Of a DNA stretch of 64,000 nucleotides, positions 63,181 to 64,000 are shown in pieces. The notes beneath the pieces are model-generated. The model did no database searches, was not told where the DNA came from, and worked only from the letters and a program-made list of their open reading frames with translations. The DNA is taken from assembly GCA_964473645.1 (NCBI GenBank), contig CAYYPW010000011.1, positions 62,001 through 126,000 on the forward strand. Direction: 5' to 3'. Numbering within the stretch: position 1 is the stretch's first letter; every line of letters starts with the position of its first letter. Made by a program: the position numbers and the translations under genes. The DNA comes from HdN1 sp964473645. Lineage in GTDB: Bacteria > Pseudomonadota > Gammaproteobacteria > Pseudomonadales > Ketobacteraceae.

Positions 63181-64000
63181 CTATCTCCGCCCCGATGTCG
63201 ACCCACCCGGCATCAACAAACGATTAATCTCCGATTTCACCTGATTCATATCCTCCTCATGCTTCAGCAACACATTCAACGTATCCGCCACCCACTGCAC
63301 CTCAAACTTATCCGCATGCAACAACACCAACGCCCGCGCCCAATCCAACGTCTCACTAATCGCCGGCTGCTTACGCAAATCCATCTCCCGAATCTTGTGC
63401 ACAAACTCCACCAACTGCAGACGTAAATCCTCCCGTAAATTCGGCACCCGCGACCGCACAATCGCGTTCTCCAACACCACATCAGGAAACGGAATATACA
63501 AATGCAAACACCGACGTTTCAGCGCGTCACTTAATTCCCGCGTATTGTTACTCGTCAAAAACACCAACGGAATGCTGCGTGCCTTCACCGTCCCAATCTC
63601 TGGCACACTGATCTGATAATCAGAAAGCAACTCCAACAAAAACGACTCAAACTCATGATCCGATTTGTCGATTTCATCAATCAGCAAAACACAACCATTT
63701 TCCTCCCGCAACGCTTTGAGCAAGGGGCGAGGCTCAAGAAAATCCTCCGAATAAAAAATATCGCCAAACTCATGCAGCCGCGACACCGATTCAGCCAGTG
63801 TATGCGTGCCCTTCATCAAATCGCCAAGCTTATCCTTGAGGATCTGCGTGTACAGCAATTGCTTGCCGTATTTCCATTCGTACAAAGCTTTTGATTCGTC
63901 CAACCCCTCATAGCATTGCAAACGGATCAACGGCACATTCAGTACGCTGGCGCTGGCTTTGGCCAACTCGGTTTTGCCGACCCCGGGCGGGCCTTCTACC
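63181..64000 (-). CDS. MoxR-type AAA+ ATPase (5' partial)
   Basis: The gene runs off the right edge. The translated part starts near Walker A (EGPPGVGKTELAKA across 63955-63998), then CVLLIDEIDKSDHEFESFLLELL (Walker B) and a sensor region LVFLTSNNTRELSDALKRRCLHLY. This is the AAA+ core of MoxR-like proteins, which act with VWA partners to mature metal enzymes. The C-terminus looks complete, ending SGRR. An operon partner could be outside the window; the CoxE-like protein at 45466-46905 is a possible partner. Confidence 0.88.
   Translation of the reverse strand, partial: VEGPPGVGKTELAKASASVLNVPLIRLQCYEGLDESKALYEWKYGKQLLYTQILKDKLGDLMKGTHTLAESVSRLHEFGDIFYSEDFLEPRPLLKALREENGCVLLIDEIDKSDHEFESFLLELLSDYQISVPEIGTVKARSIPLVFLTSNNTRELSDALKRRCLHLYIPFPDVVLENAIVRSRVPNLREDLRLQLVEFVHKIREMDLRKQPAISETLDWARALVLLHADKFEVQWVADTLNVLLKHEEDMNQVKSEINRLLMPGGSTSGRR

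Overview
The window reads as a chromosomal segment of a heterotrophic gammaproteobacterium. The cobalamin genes have the Pseudomonas-type arrangement (divergent cobG-cobH-cobI-cobJ and cobL-cbiD-cobK-cobE-cobM). A nitrate transporter beside a PP2C/kinase fusion, three-gene pntAa-pntAb-pntB, DUF6279, DUF6172, host-attachment and DUF1289 proteins point the same way. I cannot name a genus. No rRNA, tRNA, CRISPR array, insertion sequence or prophage was recognised. A run of 100 Ns flanked by an identical 55-bp sequence shows that the source is a scaffolded draft assembly.

Layout. 1-10.8 kb: late cobalamin synthesis. It starts with the end of a ChlD-like von Willebrand protein, a decayed cobO and a 2Fe-2S protein, then the minus-strand cobG operon behind a cobalamin riboswitch, and the opposing cobL operon. 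10.8-14.4 kb: a double-length pterin synthase-like protein, dihydroorotase and a type II NADH dehydrogenase-like flavoprotein. 14.7-21.6 kb: two very large, translationally coupled carbohydrate-active proteins, one resembling the GH94 part of cyclic beta-1,2-glucan synthase. 21.6-26.2 kb: nitrate transporter plus phosphatase/kinase, then CorA. 26.5-33.4 kb: PBP7-like endopeptidase, an HPt/HD-GYP fusion, a DUF6279 lipoprotein coupled to cobQ, a CbpA-like co-chaperone and a dienelactone hydrolase. 33.6-38.5 kb: a more AT-rich accessory stretch (orphan membrane protein, secreted PL3 pectate lyase, acyltransferase, AraC regulator). 38.6-41.4 kb: transhydrogenase.

41.4-50.8 kb: the assembly gap, then many small DUF proteins, a PlcP/LpxH-like metallophosphoesterase with a PAP2 phosphatase, a CoxE-like VWA protein, an NYN-domain protein, RhlE-like helicase and a host-attachment protein. 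51-56.3 kb: two surface lipoproteins with beta-propeller-type repeats. 56.5-60.7 kb: FadL-type porin, cytochrome P450, tautomerase and EamA transporter. 60.8-64 kb: LysR regulator, metallo-hydrolase, a palindromic repeat element and a MoxR ATPase cut by the window end.

The most notable points are: (1) cobO carries two independent disruptions inside an otherwise intact cobalamin locus; (2) imperfect short tandem repeats with 15- or 18-bp units recur at unrelated loci, in frame inside genes and also between genes; (3) the coupled GH94/discoidin pair lacks a visible glycosyltransferase; (4) there is an HPt domain fused directly to an HD-GYP domain; (5) possible Pho-box and sigma-54 sites fit the genes they precede.
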